Origin: Novosphingobium sp.
GTDB lineage: Bacteria; Pseudomonadota; Alphaproteobacteria; Sphingomonadales; Sphingomonadaceae
Length of the DNA stretch: 36,205 nt
Assembly (NCBI GenBank): GCA_031285165.1
Contig: JAITWR010000198.1
Coordinates: 1 to 36,205 of the forward strand
Reading direction: 5' to 3'
Shown here: piece after piece, positions 24,246 through 32,195 of the stretch
Position numbering within the stretch: position 1 is the first letter of the stretch
How the letters are laid out: each line of letters starts with the position of its first letter
Translations under genes and position numbers: made by a program
The notes under the pieces: model-generated
What the model saw: only the letters and a program-made list of their open reading frames with translations
Databases searched by the model: none
What the model was told of the DNA's origin: nothing

Positions 24246-27111
24246 GCGCCAGCCGGATTTCGGGACGCCCGCAACCGGCTCGCCGGACACGGTCACGCTC
24301 AGGATCGACGGACGCGATGTGACGGTGCCCGCCGGCGTCAGCGTGATGCGCGCAGCGGCTCTGGCGGGCAGCGCGATTCCCAGGCTCTGCGCCACCGACA
24401 ATCTCTCGGCTTTCGGCTCGTGCCGGTTGTGCCTGGTCGAAGTCGAGGGGATGAAAGGCACGCCGGCATCCTGCACTACGCCGGTCGCGGAAGGGATGGT
24501 CGTGCGCACCCGGACGCAGCGGCTGGAGAAGCTGCGGCGCGGGGTGATGGAGCTTTATATCTCCGACCATCCGCTCGACTGCCTGACCTGTTCGGCCAAC
24601 GGCGACTGCGAGCTTCAGGATCAGGCCGCCGCGGTGGGCCTGCGCGACGTTCGCTATGGCCATGCGGGTGAAAATCACCTGGGCCTGTCGGTCGACCGTT
24701 CCAATCCCTATTTCGCTTTCGATCCTGCCAAATGCGTCGTCTGCTCGCGCTGCGTGCGCGCCTGCGACGAAGTGCAGGGCACTTTCGCGCTGACGATCGC
24801 CGGGCGCGGCTTTGCCTCGACGGTCAGCGCTGGCCAGGCGGGGGACGACTTCCTCGGCAGTGAATGCGTCTCGTGCGGGGCCTGTGTCCAGGCCTGCCCG
24901 ACAGCGGCATTGCAGGAGAAGACGGTCGAGGACATCGGCAAGCCCGAGCGTGCGGTTGTCACGACTTGCGCCTATTGCGGTGTCGGCTGCACGTTCCGCG
25001 CCGAGATGCGCGGGCAGCAACTGGTGCGCATGGTGCCGTGGAAGGACGGCAAGGCCAACCGCGGTCATTCCTGCGTCAAGGGCCGCTTCGCCTGGGGCTA
25101 TGCCAATCACCGGGACCGGATCACTTCGCCGATGATCCGCGAGGCGGTGGACCGGCCGTGGCGGGAAGTGAGCTGGGACGAGGCATTGTCCTTCGCCGCC
25201 GGCAGGCTCAAGGCGATCAAGGCGCGATACGGCGCCCGGGCGCTGGGCGGTATCACGTCCAGCCGTTGCACCAACGAGGAGACTTTTCTCGTCCAGAAGC
25301 TTGTTCGCGCAGGCTTCGGCACGAACAACGTCGATACCTGCGCGCGCGTCTGCCATTCGCCGACGGGCTATGGCCTGAAGACCACTTTCGGCGCTTCGGC
25401 GGGGACGCAGGACTTCGACAGCGTGATGCAGGCAGACGTGATCATTGTCATGGGCGCCAACCCGACCGATGCGCACCCGGTCTTCGCCAGCCGGATGAAG
25501 CGGCGTCTGAGGCAGGGCGCCAGGCTGATCGTCATTGACCCGCGCCGGATCGATCTCGTCCGCTCGCCGCATATCGAGGCCGCGCATCATCTCGCGCTCC
25601 AGCCTGGCACGAATGTCGCGGTGCTGACCGCGATGGCGCATGTCGTCGTCACCGAGGGCCTGACCGATGAAGATTTCATCCGCGAGCGCTGCGAATGGGA
25701 TGCCTATCAGGATTGGGCCGGTTTCGTTTCGGACGCGCGCCACAGCCCCGAGGCGCTCGCGGCCGTCACCCGCGTTCCTGCCGAAACGGTGCGCGCCGCG
25801 GCGCGGCTCTATGCCACCGGCGGCAACTCCGCGATCTACTACGGGCTCGGCGTTACCGAACATTCGCAGGGCTCCTCGACCGTCATGGCGATCGCCAACC
25901 TGGCGATGGCGACGGGCAATATCGGCCGGGCGGGCGTCGGCGTGAACCCGCTGCGCGGGCAGAACAACGTGCAGGGCTCGTGCGACATGGGCAGCTTCCC
26001 GCACGAATTGTCGGGCTATCGCCACATTTCCGACGCGTCGGTGCGCGCGCTGTTCGAGCAGGACTGGGGCGTTGCGCTCGACCCCGAGCCGGGCCTGCGC
26101 ATTCCCAATATGCTTGATGCCGCGATCGACGGTTCGTTTCGCGCGATCTATATCCAGGGCGAGGACATCCTCCAGTCCGACCCCGACACCGCGCATGTCG
26201 CAGCGGGTCTTGCGGCGATGGACTGCGTCATCGTCCACGATCTGTTCCTCAACGAAACGGCAGCTTACGCGCACGTTTTCCTGCCGGGTTCCACTTTCCT
26301 CGAGAAAGACGGCACGTTCACCAATGCCGAGCGGCGCATCCAGCTTGTTCGCAAGGTGATGGAGCCGGCGAACGGCCCGGATGGACAGGGGCTTGCGGAT
26401 TGGCAAGTCACCCAGGCGCTGGCGAATGCGATGGGCCTCGGCTGGAATTACACGCACCCTTGCGAGATCATGGACGAGATCGCCCGTCTCACCCCGGCTT
26501 TCGCCGGCGTCAGCCATGCCCGGCTGGAGGAAGCGGGCTCGCTGCAATGGCCGGTCAACGATGCCTGTCCGGCAGGCTTGCCGATCATGCATGCCGAGGG
26601 CTTCGTGCGCGGACCGGATGGCAAGGGCAAGGGCAGGTTCGTCGTCACCGACTATGTGCCGACCGACGAGAAGACCGGCCCGCGCTATCCGCTGCTGCTG
26701 ACCACCGGCCGCATCCTCAGCCAGTACAACGTCGGCACGCAGACGCGGCGCACGGCGAATGTCGTCTGGCATGACGAGGACTTGCTGGAAATCCATCCTT
26801 CCGATGCCGAGAACCGCGGCATCCGCACCGGCGACCGGGTCCGCCTCGCCAGCCGCAAGGGCGAAACCACCTTGCGCGCCGAAATCACCGACCGCGTCGC
26901 GCCGGGAGTGGTCTATACGACTTTCCATCACCCCGGGACGCAGGCCAACGTCGTCACCACCGAGTTTTCCGACTGGGCGACCAACTGCCCCGAATACAAA
27001 GTGACGGCGGTGCAGGTGACGCTCTCGAACGGTCCGACGCAATGGCAGGAGGACTATGCCGGGCGTGCGGCCGGCGCCCGCCGCATCGCCGCTGCCGAAC
27101 CGGGGGAATAG
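24235..27111 (+). CDS. fdsA: NAD-dependent formate dehydrogenase alpha (catalytic) subunit
   Basis: A 958-aa molybdenum enzyme subunit. Domains in order: an N-terminal [2Fe-2S] ferredoxin (GSCRLCLVEVEGM); a His/Cys [4Fe-4S] motif (HPLDCLTCSANGDCE); two ferredoxin-type [4Fe-4S] clusters (CVVCSRCVRACDE and CVSCGACVQACPTAA); a proximal cluster (CAYCGVGC and GHSCVKGR); the bis-MGD-binding catalytic region; and a C-terminal molydopterin-dinucleotide-binding domain. The molybdenum ligand is Cys373 followed by His374 (TCARVCHSPTG). Length matches characterised FdsA proteins. Formate is oxidised to CO2 in the cytoplasm. The family needs a sulfurtransferase chaperone (FdhD/FdsC) to activate the cofactor; none is encoded here. 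Confidence 0.97.
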   Translation: MGYERQPDFGTPATGSPDTVTLRIDGRDVTVPAGVSVMRAAALAGSAIPRLCATDNLSAFGSCRLCLVEVEGMKGTPASCTTPVAEGMVVRTRTQRLEKLRRGVMELYISDHPLDCLTCSANGDCELQDQAAAVGLRDVRYGHAGENHLGLSVDRSNPYFAFDPAKCVVCSRCVRACDEVQGTFALTIAGRGFASTVSAGQAGDDFLGSECVSCGACVQACPTAALQEKTVEDIGKPERAVVTTCAYCGVGCTFRAEMRGQQLVRMVPWKDGKANRGHSCVKGRFAWGYANHRDRITSPMIREAVDRPWREVSWDEALSFAAGRLKAIKARYGARALGGITSSRCTNEETFLVQKLVRAGFGTNNVDTCARVCHSPTGYGLKTTFGASAGTQDFDSVMQADVIIVMGANPTDAHPVFASRMKRRLRQGARLIVIDPRRIDLVRSPHIEAAHHLALQPGTNVAVLTAMAHVVVTEGLTDEDFIRERCEWDAYQDWAGFVSDARHSPEALAAVTRVPAETVRAAARLYATGGNSAIYYGLGVTEHSQGSSTVMAIANLAMATGNIGRAGVGVNPLRGQNNVQGSCDMGSFPHELSGYRHISDASVRALFEQDWGVALDPEPGLRIPNMLDAAIDGSFRAIYIQGEDILQSDPDTAHVAAGLAAMDCVIVHDLFLNETAAYAHVFLPGSTFLEKDGTFTNAERRIQLVRKVMEPANGPDGQGLADWQVTQALANAMGLGWNYTHPCEIMDEIARLTPAFAGVSHARLEEAGSLQWPVNDACPAGLPIMHAEGFVRGPDGKGKGRFVVTDYVPTDEKTGPRYPLLLTTGRILSQYNVGTQTRRTANVVWHDEDLLEIHPSDAENRGIRTGDRVRLASRKGETTLRAEITDRVAPGVVYTTFHHPGTQANVVTTEFSDWATNCPEYKVTAVQVTLSNGPTQWQEDYAGRAAGARRIAAAEPGE

Positions 27112-27112
27112 C

Positions 27113-27370
27113 ATGAACAGCGGGCGCCTGCGCTACATGGCGGACCAGATCGCCCGCAACTTCGCCGCCGGGGGCGAGGCAGCGGCCATTGCCGCCACGG
27201 CCGAGCACATCCGGCTTTTCTGGGATCCGCGGATGAAGGCTGCGATCCTGGCGGACGATCGCAACGCCCTGTCGCCGGTGGCCGCCGCCGCTGTCGACCG
27301 GCTCGCAGGGCAAGGCGCATGGCATGGTTCCGCCCCGGATTCATCCTGTGCAAGCAAGGCCGATGGCTGA
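27113..27370 (+). CDS. fdsD: Formate dehydrogenase delta subunit
   Basis: An 85-aa protein beginning MNSGRLRYMADQIARNF and containing IRLFWDPRMKAAI, both characteristic of the FdsD family. FdsD is a small accessory protein for FdsA maturation or activity. GGGGGAA lies just upstream of the ATG, and fdsA ends one base earlier. The last 20 residues (GAWHGSAPDSSCASKADG) look unconserved and longer than I expect for the family. It closes the fds operon; a TetR gene starts 12 bases later. Confidence 0.9.
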   Translation: MNSGRLRYMADQIARNFAAGGEAAAIAATAEHIRLFWDPRMKAAILADDRNALSPVAAAAVDRLAGQGAWHGSAPDSSCASKADG

Positions 27371-27373
27371 TAT

Positions 27374-27394
27374 GGCCGGGAAATGATACCGGCC
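27374..27394. promoter_or_regulatory. Inverted repeat spanning the tetR start codon
   Basis: GGCCGG (27374-27379) and CCGGCC (27389-27394) are perfect 6-bp arms 9 bases apart, and the tetR ATG (27383) lies in the spacer. The size fits a TetR dimer site and would allow autoregulation or an mRNA hairpin over the start. GC-rich 6-bp arms can occur by chance in this genome. Confidence 0.35.
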
Positions 27395-28039
27395 GTTCAG
27401 GAAAAGAGCACGCTCCGCCGCCGGTCCCGCGGCCGGCCGAAGCTCGAGGACGTTGCGCAGATCGAAAGCCGGCTGCTCGATATCGCGCTCAAGGAATTCC
27501 TCGCGCACGGCTATGGCGGGACTTCGCTGACGCGCATCGTCAAGGCGGCAGGCATTTCCAAGACCACGCTCTACACGCGCTTCGCCTCGAAGGATGAGCT
27601 GTTCCGCGCGATCATCGGCCGGCAGATCGATCGGCTGTCTGCGGTCAACACGCTGCGTTCGGGCGAAGGGGCGCTTGATCTCGCCTGCGGCCTCAGGGCC
27701 TATGGCAACCGTACTCTCGAAATCAGCCTGGAAGGCGATCTGTTGCAGGTCAACCGCCTGATTTACAGCGAATCGGGCCGCTTTCCGGAACTGGGCCTCG
27801 CCGCCGCCGAACGCAGCCAGCGCGGCATTGCCGATGTTGCCGACTTCATCACCGGCTGCGCTGCGGCCGACAATATCCCCTGCCGCGATCCGCAAGCGAT
27901 AGCGGGTGCCTTCATCTTCATGCTGCGCGGCTGGTACGTCGACATGCTGCTGACCAACCGGCCGGTATCCGCCGGCCAGCGCCGGCGCTGGGTCGATACC
28001 GCGGTCGACACGCTGCTTGCCGGACGGGCGGAGTGGTGA
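27383..28039 (+). CDS. TetR/AcrR family transcriptional regulator
   Basis: A 218-aa regulator. A basic N-terminal arm (STLRRRSRGRPKLED) precedes the helix-turn-helix at about residues 30-75, including TSLTRIVKAAGISKTTLYTRF and SKDELFRAII. The C-terminal ligand/dimer domain is helical and contains GAFIFMLRGWYVDMLL. It starts 12 bases after fdsD and 92 bases before the dioxygenase gene. It is more likely to control the downstream catabolic operon, whose promoter holds a dyad, than the fds genes, but both are possible. Confidence 0.88.
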   Translation: MIPAVQEKSTLRRRSRGRPKLEDVAQIESRLLDIALKEFLAHGYGGTSLTRIVKAAGISKTTLYTRFASKDELFRAIIGRQIDRLSAVNTLRSGEGALDLACGLRAYGNRTLEISLEGDLLQVNRLIYSESGRFPELGLAAAERSQRGIADVADFITGCAAADNIPCRDPQAIAGAFIFMLRGWYVDMLLTNRPVSAGQRRRWVDTAVDTLLAGRAEW

Positions 28040-28058
28040 CGCGTTCCGCTGAAGAACC

Positions 28059-28088
28059 TTGACACGGCCGGTACGGGAGACTTACCGA
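28059..28088 (+). promoter_or_regulatory. Promoter with internal dyad upstream of dioxygenase operon
   Basis: A consensus -35 TTGACA (28059-28064) precedes a dyad CGGTA (28069-28073) / TACCG (28083-28087) with 9 bases between arms. A weak -10 such as TACCGA (28083-28088, 18-base spacer) overlaps the right arm. A repressor between -35 and -10 is the usual TetR arrangement; the neighbouring TetR is the obvious candidate. Confidence 0.45.
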
Positions 28089-28131
28089 TAAATGGCCATT
28101 GCAGTATCATAACAGCCGACGGAGGGGAGAG

Positions 28132-28944
28132 ATGGCGCTGGAAGTCCGCGATCTGAGCGAATGTATCGGCGCCGTGGTGCGCGCGCCCGTCGCCGATCTG
28201 CTCGATCCCGCCAATGGAGCGCAGTTGCGCGAGCTGCTGATCGCGCGCGGCGTGCTGGTATTCAAGGAGCTGAATCTCACCGACGAGCAGCAGGTCACGC
28301 TCGGCTCGCATCTCGGCGTTCTGCGCGAGGAGGGTGAGAAGGGCATTTTCAGGATCACGCTCGATCCGCAGGCCAACGAACGCGCCGACTATCTCAAGGG
28401 CTCGTTCAACTGGCACCTGGACGGCACGCACGAGGACGTGCCGATCTTCGCCTCGCTGCTCAGTGGCCGCCGGCTTTCGCGCGAAGGCGGCCAGACCGAG
28501 TTCGCCAATTCCTACCGCGCCTATGAAGCGCTGCCGCAGGCGATGAAGGACCGCATCGACGGGCTCCGGGTGGTCCACAGCTTTGCCGCTTCGATGCGCC
28601 GTGCGGGTGTCGAGCCGACGGCGGAGACCCGGGCCTATTGGGACAGCATCGCCGACAGGACGCACAATCTGGTCTGGCGTCACGCCTCGGGCCGGCGCTC
28701 GCTGGTGATCGGCTGCCATGCCTCGCACGTTGTCGGCATGGACTTCGCCGAGGGTGCGGCGCTGCTCGATGAACTGCTGGCCTGGGCCACGCAGGAACGC
28801 TTCGTCTATCGCCACGAATGGTCGGTCGGCGACTTGCTGATCTGGAACAATACCGGCGTGCTTCATCGCGTGACGGCCTATCCGCTCGACAGCGGGCGGA
28901 TGATGCACCGCACGACTCTGCTGGGCGAGGAGGCTTTCGCCTGA
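28132..28944 (+). CDS. TauD/TfdA-family Fe(II)/2-oxoglutarate dioxygenase
   Basis: A 270-aa member of the taurine/2,4-D dioxygenase family. The metal triad is His95 and Asp97 (NWHLDGTHEDVP) plus His245 (NTGVLHRVTAYP). Arg256 or Arg260 (SGRMMHRTTLLG) is the expected 2-oxoglutarate anchor. The N-terminal phrase LRELLIARGVLVFKELNLTDEQQ is typical. The start ATG 28132 has GGAGGGGAGAG immediately upstream. The family hydroxylates or cleaves sulfonates, aryloxyalkanoates, carnitine-like compounds and others; the substrate here cannot be read from sequence. It is the first gene of an apparent operon with the flavoprotein and the SRPBCC protein. Confidence 0.9.
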   Translation: MALEVRDLSECIGAVVRAPVADLLDPANGAQLRELLIARGVLVFKELNLTDEQQVTLGSHLGVLREEGEKGIFRITLDPQANERADYLKGSFNWHLDGTHEDVPIFASLLSGRRLSREGGQTEFANSYRAYEALPQAMKDRIDGLRVVHSFAASMRRAGVEPTAETRAYWDSIADRTHNLVWRHASGRRSLVIGCHASHVVGMDFAEGAALLDELLAWATQERFVYRHEWSVGDLLIWNNTGVLHRVTAYPLDSGRMMHRTTLLGEEAFA

Positions 28945-28984
28945 AATCCTGGAAAATTCGGAATCGGAAGAGGAACATGAGACG

Positions 28985-30691
28985 ATGATCAGCAATCTTC
29001 CCGCGCAATGGGATCTCGAGGCCGATGTGGTTGCAATCGGATCGGGGATCGGCGGGCTTTCGGCCGCGATCACCGCGCATGATCACGGCGCCGGCGTTCT
29101 GGTGCTGGAACGCGCCGAACAGGTGGGCGGCGTTACCGCCCTGTCGCTCGGCGAGGTCTGGATCGCGGGCAACCATCACGAGGCTGCGCTTGGCGTCGAG
29201 GATTCGGTCGAAAGCGGCCTGCGCTATCTCCAGCGGCTGTCGATGGGATACGGCGAGGATATCGCGACTCTCAATCTCGTGACGCACGCCCGCGTCGCGC
29301 TCAAGTATTTCGAGGACAGGATCGGCCTCAGGATGGAGGCGATCCGCAATTGCCCCGATTACTATTACGGCACCTCGAACGATGCCGTGGCCGAGGGGCG
29401 GCTGCTCGAATGCGCGCCGTTCCCGGCCGAGACGCTGGGCGAATGGCAGGCAAAGACGCGCATCTCGCCGCTGGTGCCCTATGCGATGACGCACCACGAT
29501 ATGTTTTCGCGCGGCGGCGCGGCCAACATGACGAAGTGGGACTACGATCTGATGGCTGAGCGGCTGACCAGGGACGAGCGCTGCCTCGGCGCCGGCCTCG
29601 CCGCCTATTTCGTCAAGGGCGTGCTCGACCGGGGCATCCCGATGATGACCGGGATCAACGTCGTCGGGCTGATCGGCGACGGCGAGCGCGTGGCCGGCGT
29701 CCATGCGGTGCAGGACGGCAGGGACATTTACGTCAAGGCGAACAGGGGCGTTATCATCGCGGTCAGCTCCTACGAGCGCAACCAGCGCTTCAACAAGACG
29801 GCGGGCTCCTCGCTGGATCTCGAATCGATGGTATTCTCCACTGTCGACGGCGCGCATTTCCGCATGGCCGGCCCGTTCGGCGGACGCGTTGCCCGCGTGC
29901 CCGACATCACCTCGCTGGGCTTCCATGTGCCCGGCGAGGAGGACGAGGAAGGCAAGCCACTCTGGCGCAGCGCATTGCAGCCGATCGGCCTGCCGCATGT
30001 CATCGTGGTCAACCGCGCCGGCAAGCGTTTCGGCAACGAGGCTTTCTATCGCGACATTCTCTACACGATCGACCGCATCGACGGCGGCACCCAGACTCAC
30101 CCCAATTTCCCCTGCTGGGCGATCCTCGATAGCCAGCAGCGCGAAAAATACCCTTTCGCCACGGTCATGCCGGAGCAGGAGATGCCCGAGGGTCTGGCAG
30201 TGAAAGGCGACACGCTGGCCGAGCTTGCCGCCCGGACCGGCATCGACGCCAGGGGGCTGGAGGAAACCGTCGCGCGGTTCAACCACTATGCCGAGAAGGC
30301 CGAAGACCCCGATTTCGGCCGCGGTTCGCATGTCTGGAGCGCCTGGATGTGCGGCGATCCCTATAACGAGCCGCATCCCAATTTCGGCACGATCGCCCGG
30401 GGGCCGTTCTATGCGGTCCAGCTTCATCGTTTCGGCGGCAGCGCGATCGCCGCGGCGGGTCTGCTGGCGGATCATCACTGCCGCGCGATCGGCTGGGACG
30501 ATCAGCCGATTCCGGGCCTTTACGTTGCCGGCAACTCGGTGGCGCGGATGGACACCGGCGCGACGATGCAGAGCGGTGTTTCCAACGCGCGCGGCATGAC
30601 GCACGGCTATCTGGCCGGCAGACATGCCGCCGGCCGGCCGAGCGATCTGCTCCAGGCCGAAATCGACCGCGGGACGCTCGACGCGGCATGA
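28985..30691 (+). CDS. FAD-dependent oxidoreductase (FAD_binding_2; fumarate reductase/ketosteroid dehydrogenase-like)
   Basis: A 568-aa flavoprotein. The dinucleotide-binding motif is VVAIGSGIGGLSAAI with LVLERAEQVGG completing the Rossmann fold. The C-terminal FAD segment is PGLYVAGNSVARMDTGATMQ, then RGMTHGYLAGRHAAG. Overall layout resembles 3-ketosteroid delta1-dehydrogenases and their relatives. The catalytic tyrosine usually found just before the GPGAT-like loop is not evident (ARMDTGATM instead), so a true steroid dehydrogenase is doubtful. It sits 40 bases after the dioxygenase and overlaps the next gene by 4 bases. Likely role: dehydrogenation of a ring or carbon-carbon bond in an unknown substrate. 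Confidence 0.85.
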   Translation: MISNLPAQWDLEADVVAIGSGIGGLSAAITAHDHGAGVLVLERAEQVGGVTALSLGEVWIAGNHHEAALGVEDSVESGLRYLQRLSMGYGEDIATLNLVTHARVALKYFEDRIGLRMEAIRNCPDYYYGTSNDAVAEGRLLECAPFPAETLGEWQAKTRISPLVPYAMTHHDMFSRGGAANMTKWDYDLMAERLTRDERCLGAGLAAYFVKGVLDRGIPMMTGINVVGLIGDGERVAGVHAVQDGRDIYVKANRGVIIAVSSYERNQRFNKTAGSSLDLESMVFSTVDGAHFRMAGPFGGRVARVPDITSLGFHVPGEEDEEGKPLWRSALQPIGLPHVIVVNRAGKRFGNEAFYRDILYTIDRIDGGTQTHPNFPCWAILDSQQREKYPFATVMPEQEMPEGLAVKGDTLAELAARTGIDARGLEETVARFNHYAEKAEDPDFGRGSHVWSAWMCGDPYNEPHPNFGTIARGPFYAVQLHRFGGSAIAAAGLLADHHCRAIGWDDQPIPGLYVAGNSVARMDTGATMQSGVSNARGMTHGYLAGRHAAGRPSDLLQAEIDRGTLDAA

Positions 30692-31227
30692 TCGAGACCG
30701 AACAGACCGTCGTTATCGACGCCGCGATCGGGGACGTGTGGAACTATGTCTCCGACATCCAGCGCTGGGCCGCGCTCATGCCCGGTATGCGCGAATGCGC
30801 GGTGGCGGACGCGAACGATTCCAGGTGGACGCTCAAGGTCGGCGTCGGCGGGCTGGTCCGCACGGTGAAAGTCGATGTCCATGTCGACGAGTGGGACGGG
30901 CCGGGGCGCGTGCTGTTTTCCTACAAGCTCGACGGCGATCCGGTGCAGGGCGGCGGCACCTATACCGCGAAGGCGGTGGGCGAGAGCCGGACCGAGATCG
31001 TGCTGAACGTCCGGGTCGAGGGCGGCGGGCCGATGGCGCCGATGTGGGAAGCCATGGGCAAGCCGCTGCTGCCGCAACTGGCAAAAGGCTTTGCCGGCCA
31101 GTTGAAAGCGGAGATCGAGGCAGTGAACGCGCCGGCGGCGGGGCATGTGCCGGCGGCAGCGCCATCGGGATTCTTCGCCCGGCTGCGCAATTTGTGGCGG
31201 GCGCTGTTCGGCAGAGGCCGGGCGTAA
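30688..31227 (+). CDS. SRPBCC / CoxG-like protein
   Basis: A 179-aa protein of the carbon-monoxide-dehydrogenase subunit G (CoxG) type. The START-like fold opens with TVVIDAAIGDVWNYVSDIQR and MPGMRECAV, continues with DEWDGPGRVLFSYK, and ends in the long helix (LAKGFAGQLKAEIEAVNAP). A C-terminal amphipathic helix (FFARLRNLWRALFGRGRA) may bind membrane, as in CoxG proteins. The ATG overlaps the flavoprotein stop, so the products are probably stoichiometrically linked. CoxG proteins recruit or mature oxidoreductases, while other SRPBCC proteins bind hydrophobic ligands; no CO dehydrogenase genes are present here. Confidence 0.85.
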   Translation: MIETEQTVVIDAAIGDVWNYVSDIQRWAALMPGMRECAVADANDSRWTLKVGVGGLVRTVKVDVHVDEWDGPGRVLFSYKLDGDPVQGGGTYTAKAVGESRTEIVLNVRVEGGGPMAPMWEAMGKPLLPQLAKGFAGQLKAEIEAVNAPAAGHVPAAAPSGFFARLRNLWRALFGRGRA

Positions 31228-31266
31228 GGCCGGCCGGACCTGTAAGCGAAGCTGGAGCGCAAGGCG

Positions 31267-32127
31267 ATGTGCGATGAATTCACCCGGCCGGCCGAAAAGG
31301 CAGCGCTGACCCGGCGCGGTTTCGCCGCCCTGGGCACGGCGGCGGTGATCGCCGCCTGTAGCGGCGGCGATGGCGAGGCGAAGCCCCCGGCGGGCCTGAC
31401 CGGGCGGATGGTCCGGGTAACGACGCCCGACGGCACCGCCGATGCTTTTTTCGTCCATCCGGCCAGGGGAGTTCATCCCGGCATCGTGCTGTGGCCCGAC
31501 ATCGCCGGGCTGCGCGATGCCATCGAGGTGATGGCGCGCCGCCTTGCCGAAGCGGGCTATGCGGTGCTGGCGGTCAACCAGTTCTACCGCAACGCCCCGG
31601 CTCCGGTGCTGAACAGCTTTGCCGAGTGGCGCACGCCCGCAGGCCAGGCCAGGTTGCAGCCGATGATCGCCGCGATCACGCCCGATCGCACGATGCGCGA
31701 CGCCGCTGCCTTCGTCGCTTTCCTCGACGGGCAAAAGGCGGTCGACAAGGCCCGCAGGATCGGCGCCGGCGGTTATTGCATGGGCGGGGCTTTCGCCGTG
31801 CGCACTGCGGCGGCGGTGCCGGGCCGTGTCGGCGCAGTGGCCTCGCTGCACGGCGCGAACCTCACCGGCGCCGAGCCCGACAGCCCGGTCAACCTGATCG
31901 CCGGGACTCGCGCCTCGTTCTTTTTCGCGATCGGCCGGAACGACGACGCGCGCATGCCCGAAGTGAAGGACAGGCTGCGCGAGGCCGCGGCAGCGGCGGG
32001 GCGCCCCGCCGGGATCGAGGTTTTCCCCGCCGACCACGGATGGACCGTGCCCGACACGCCCGTCTTCGACAAAGCCCAGGCCGATCGCGCCCGGGACCGG
32101 ATGCTGGCGCTTTTCTCCGAACTCTGA
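31267..32127 (+). CDS. Tat-exported dienelactone hydrolase family protein
   Basis: A 286-aa alpha/beta hydrolase. The N-terminus holds a twin-arginine signal (LTRRGFAALGTAAVIAAC; Arg16-Arg17) ending in a lipobox-like IAAC with Cys31, so periplasmic export with possible lipid anchoring is indicated. The nucleophile is Cys171 (GGYCMGGAFA), the acid Asp226 or Asp227 (GRNDDAR), and the histidine His257 (ADHGWTVP), which is the Cys-Asp-His triad of dienelactone hydrolases. Classical family members are cytoplasmic and act in chlorocatechol breakdown; an exported form suggests another ester or lactone substrate. It begins 39 bases after the SRPBCC gene and may belong to the same transcript. Confidence 0.88.
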   Translation: MCDEFTRPAEKAALTRRGFAALGTAAVIAACSGGDGEAKPPAGLTGRMVRVTTPDGTADAFFVHPARGVHPGIVLWPDIAGLRDAIEVMARRLAEAGYAVLAVNQFYRNAPAPVLNSFAEWRTPAGQARLQPMIAAITPDRTMRDAAAFVAFLDGQKAVDKARRIGAGGYCMGGAFAVRTAAAVPGRVGAVASLHGANLTGAEPDSPVNLIAGTRASFFFAIGRNDDARMPEVKDRLREAAAAAGRPAGIEVFPADHGWTVPDTPVFDKAQADRARDRMLALFSEL

Positions 32128-32195
32128 ACGGACAACGCGCTTCCCTATCTGCCGCCGCATCGCTAGACCGGGATGGCTAACGGAGAGTTTGGGCT

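Noticed and set aside
24196..27114. 972-codon minus-strand frame
   Set aside because: Antisense to fdsA; no domain or signal, only GC-driven openness.
28985..30691. Calling the flavoprotein a 3-ketosteroid delta1-dehydrogenase (kstD)
   Set aside because: The overall fold is similar, but the expected catalytic tyrosine near the C-terminal FAD loop is not seen and no other steroid genes are present.
30688..31227. Carbon monoxide dehydrogenase maturation locus
   Set aside because: CoxG-like similarity alone; no coxLMS genes lie nearby.
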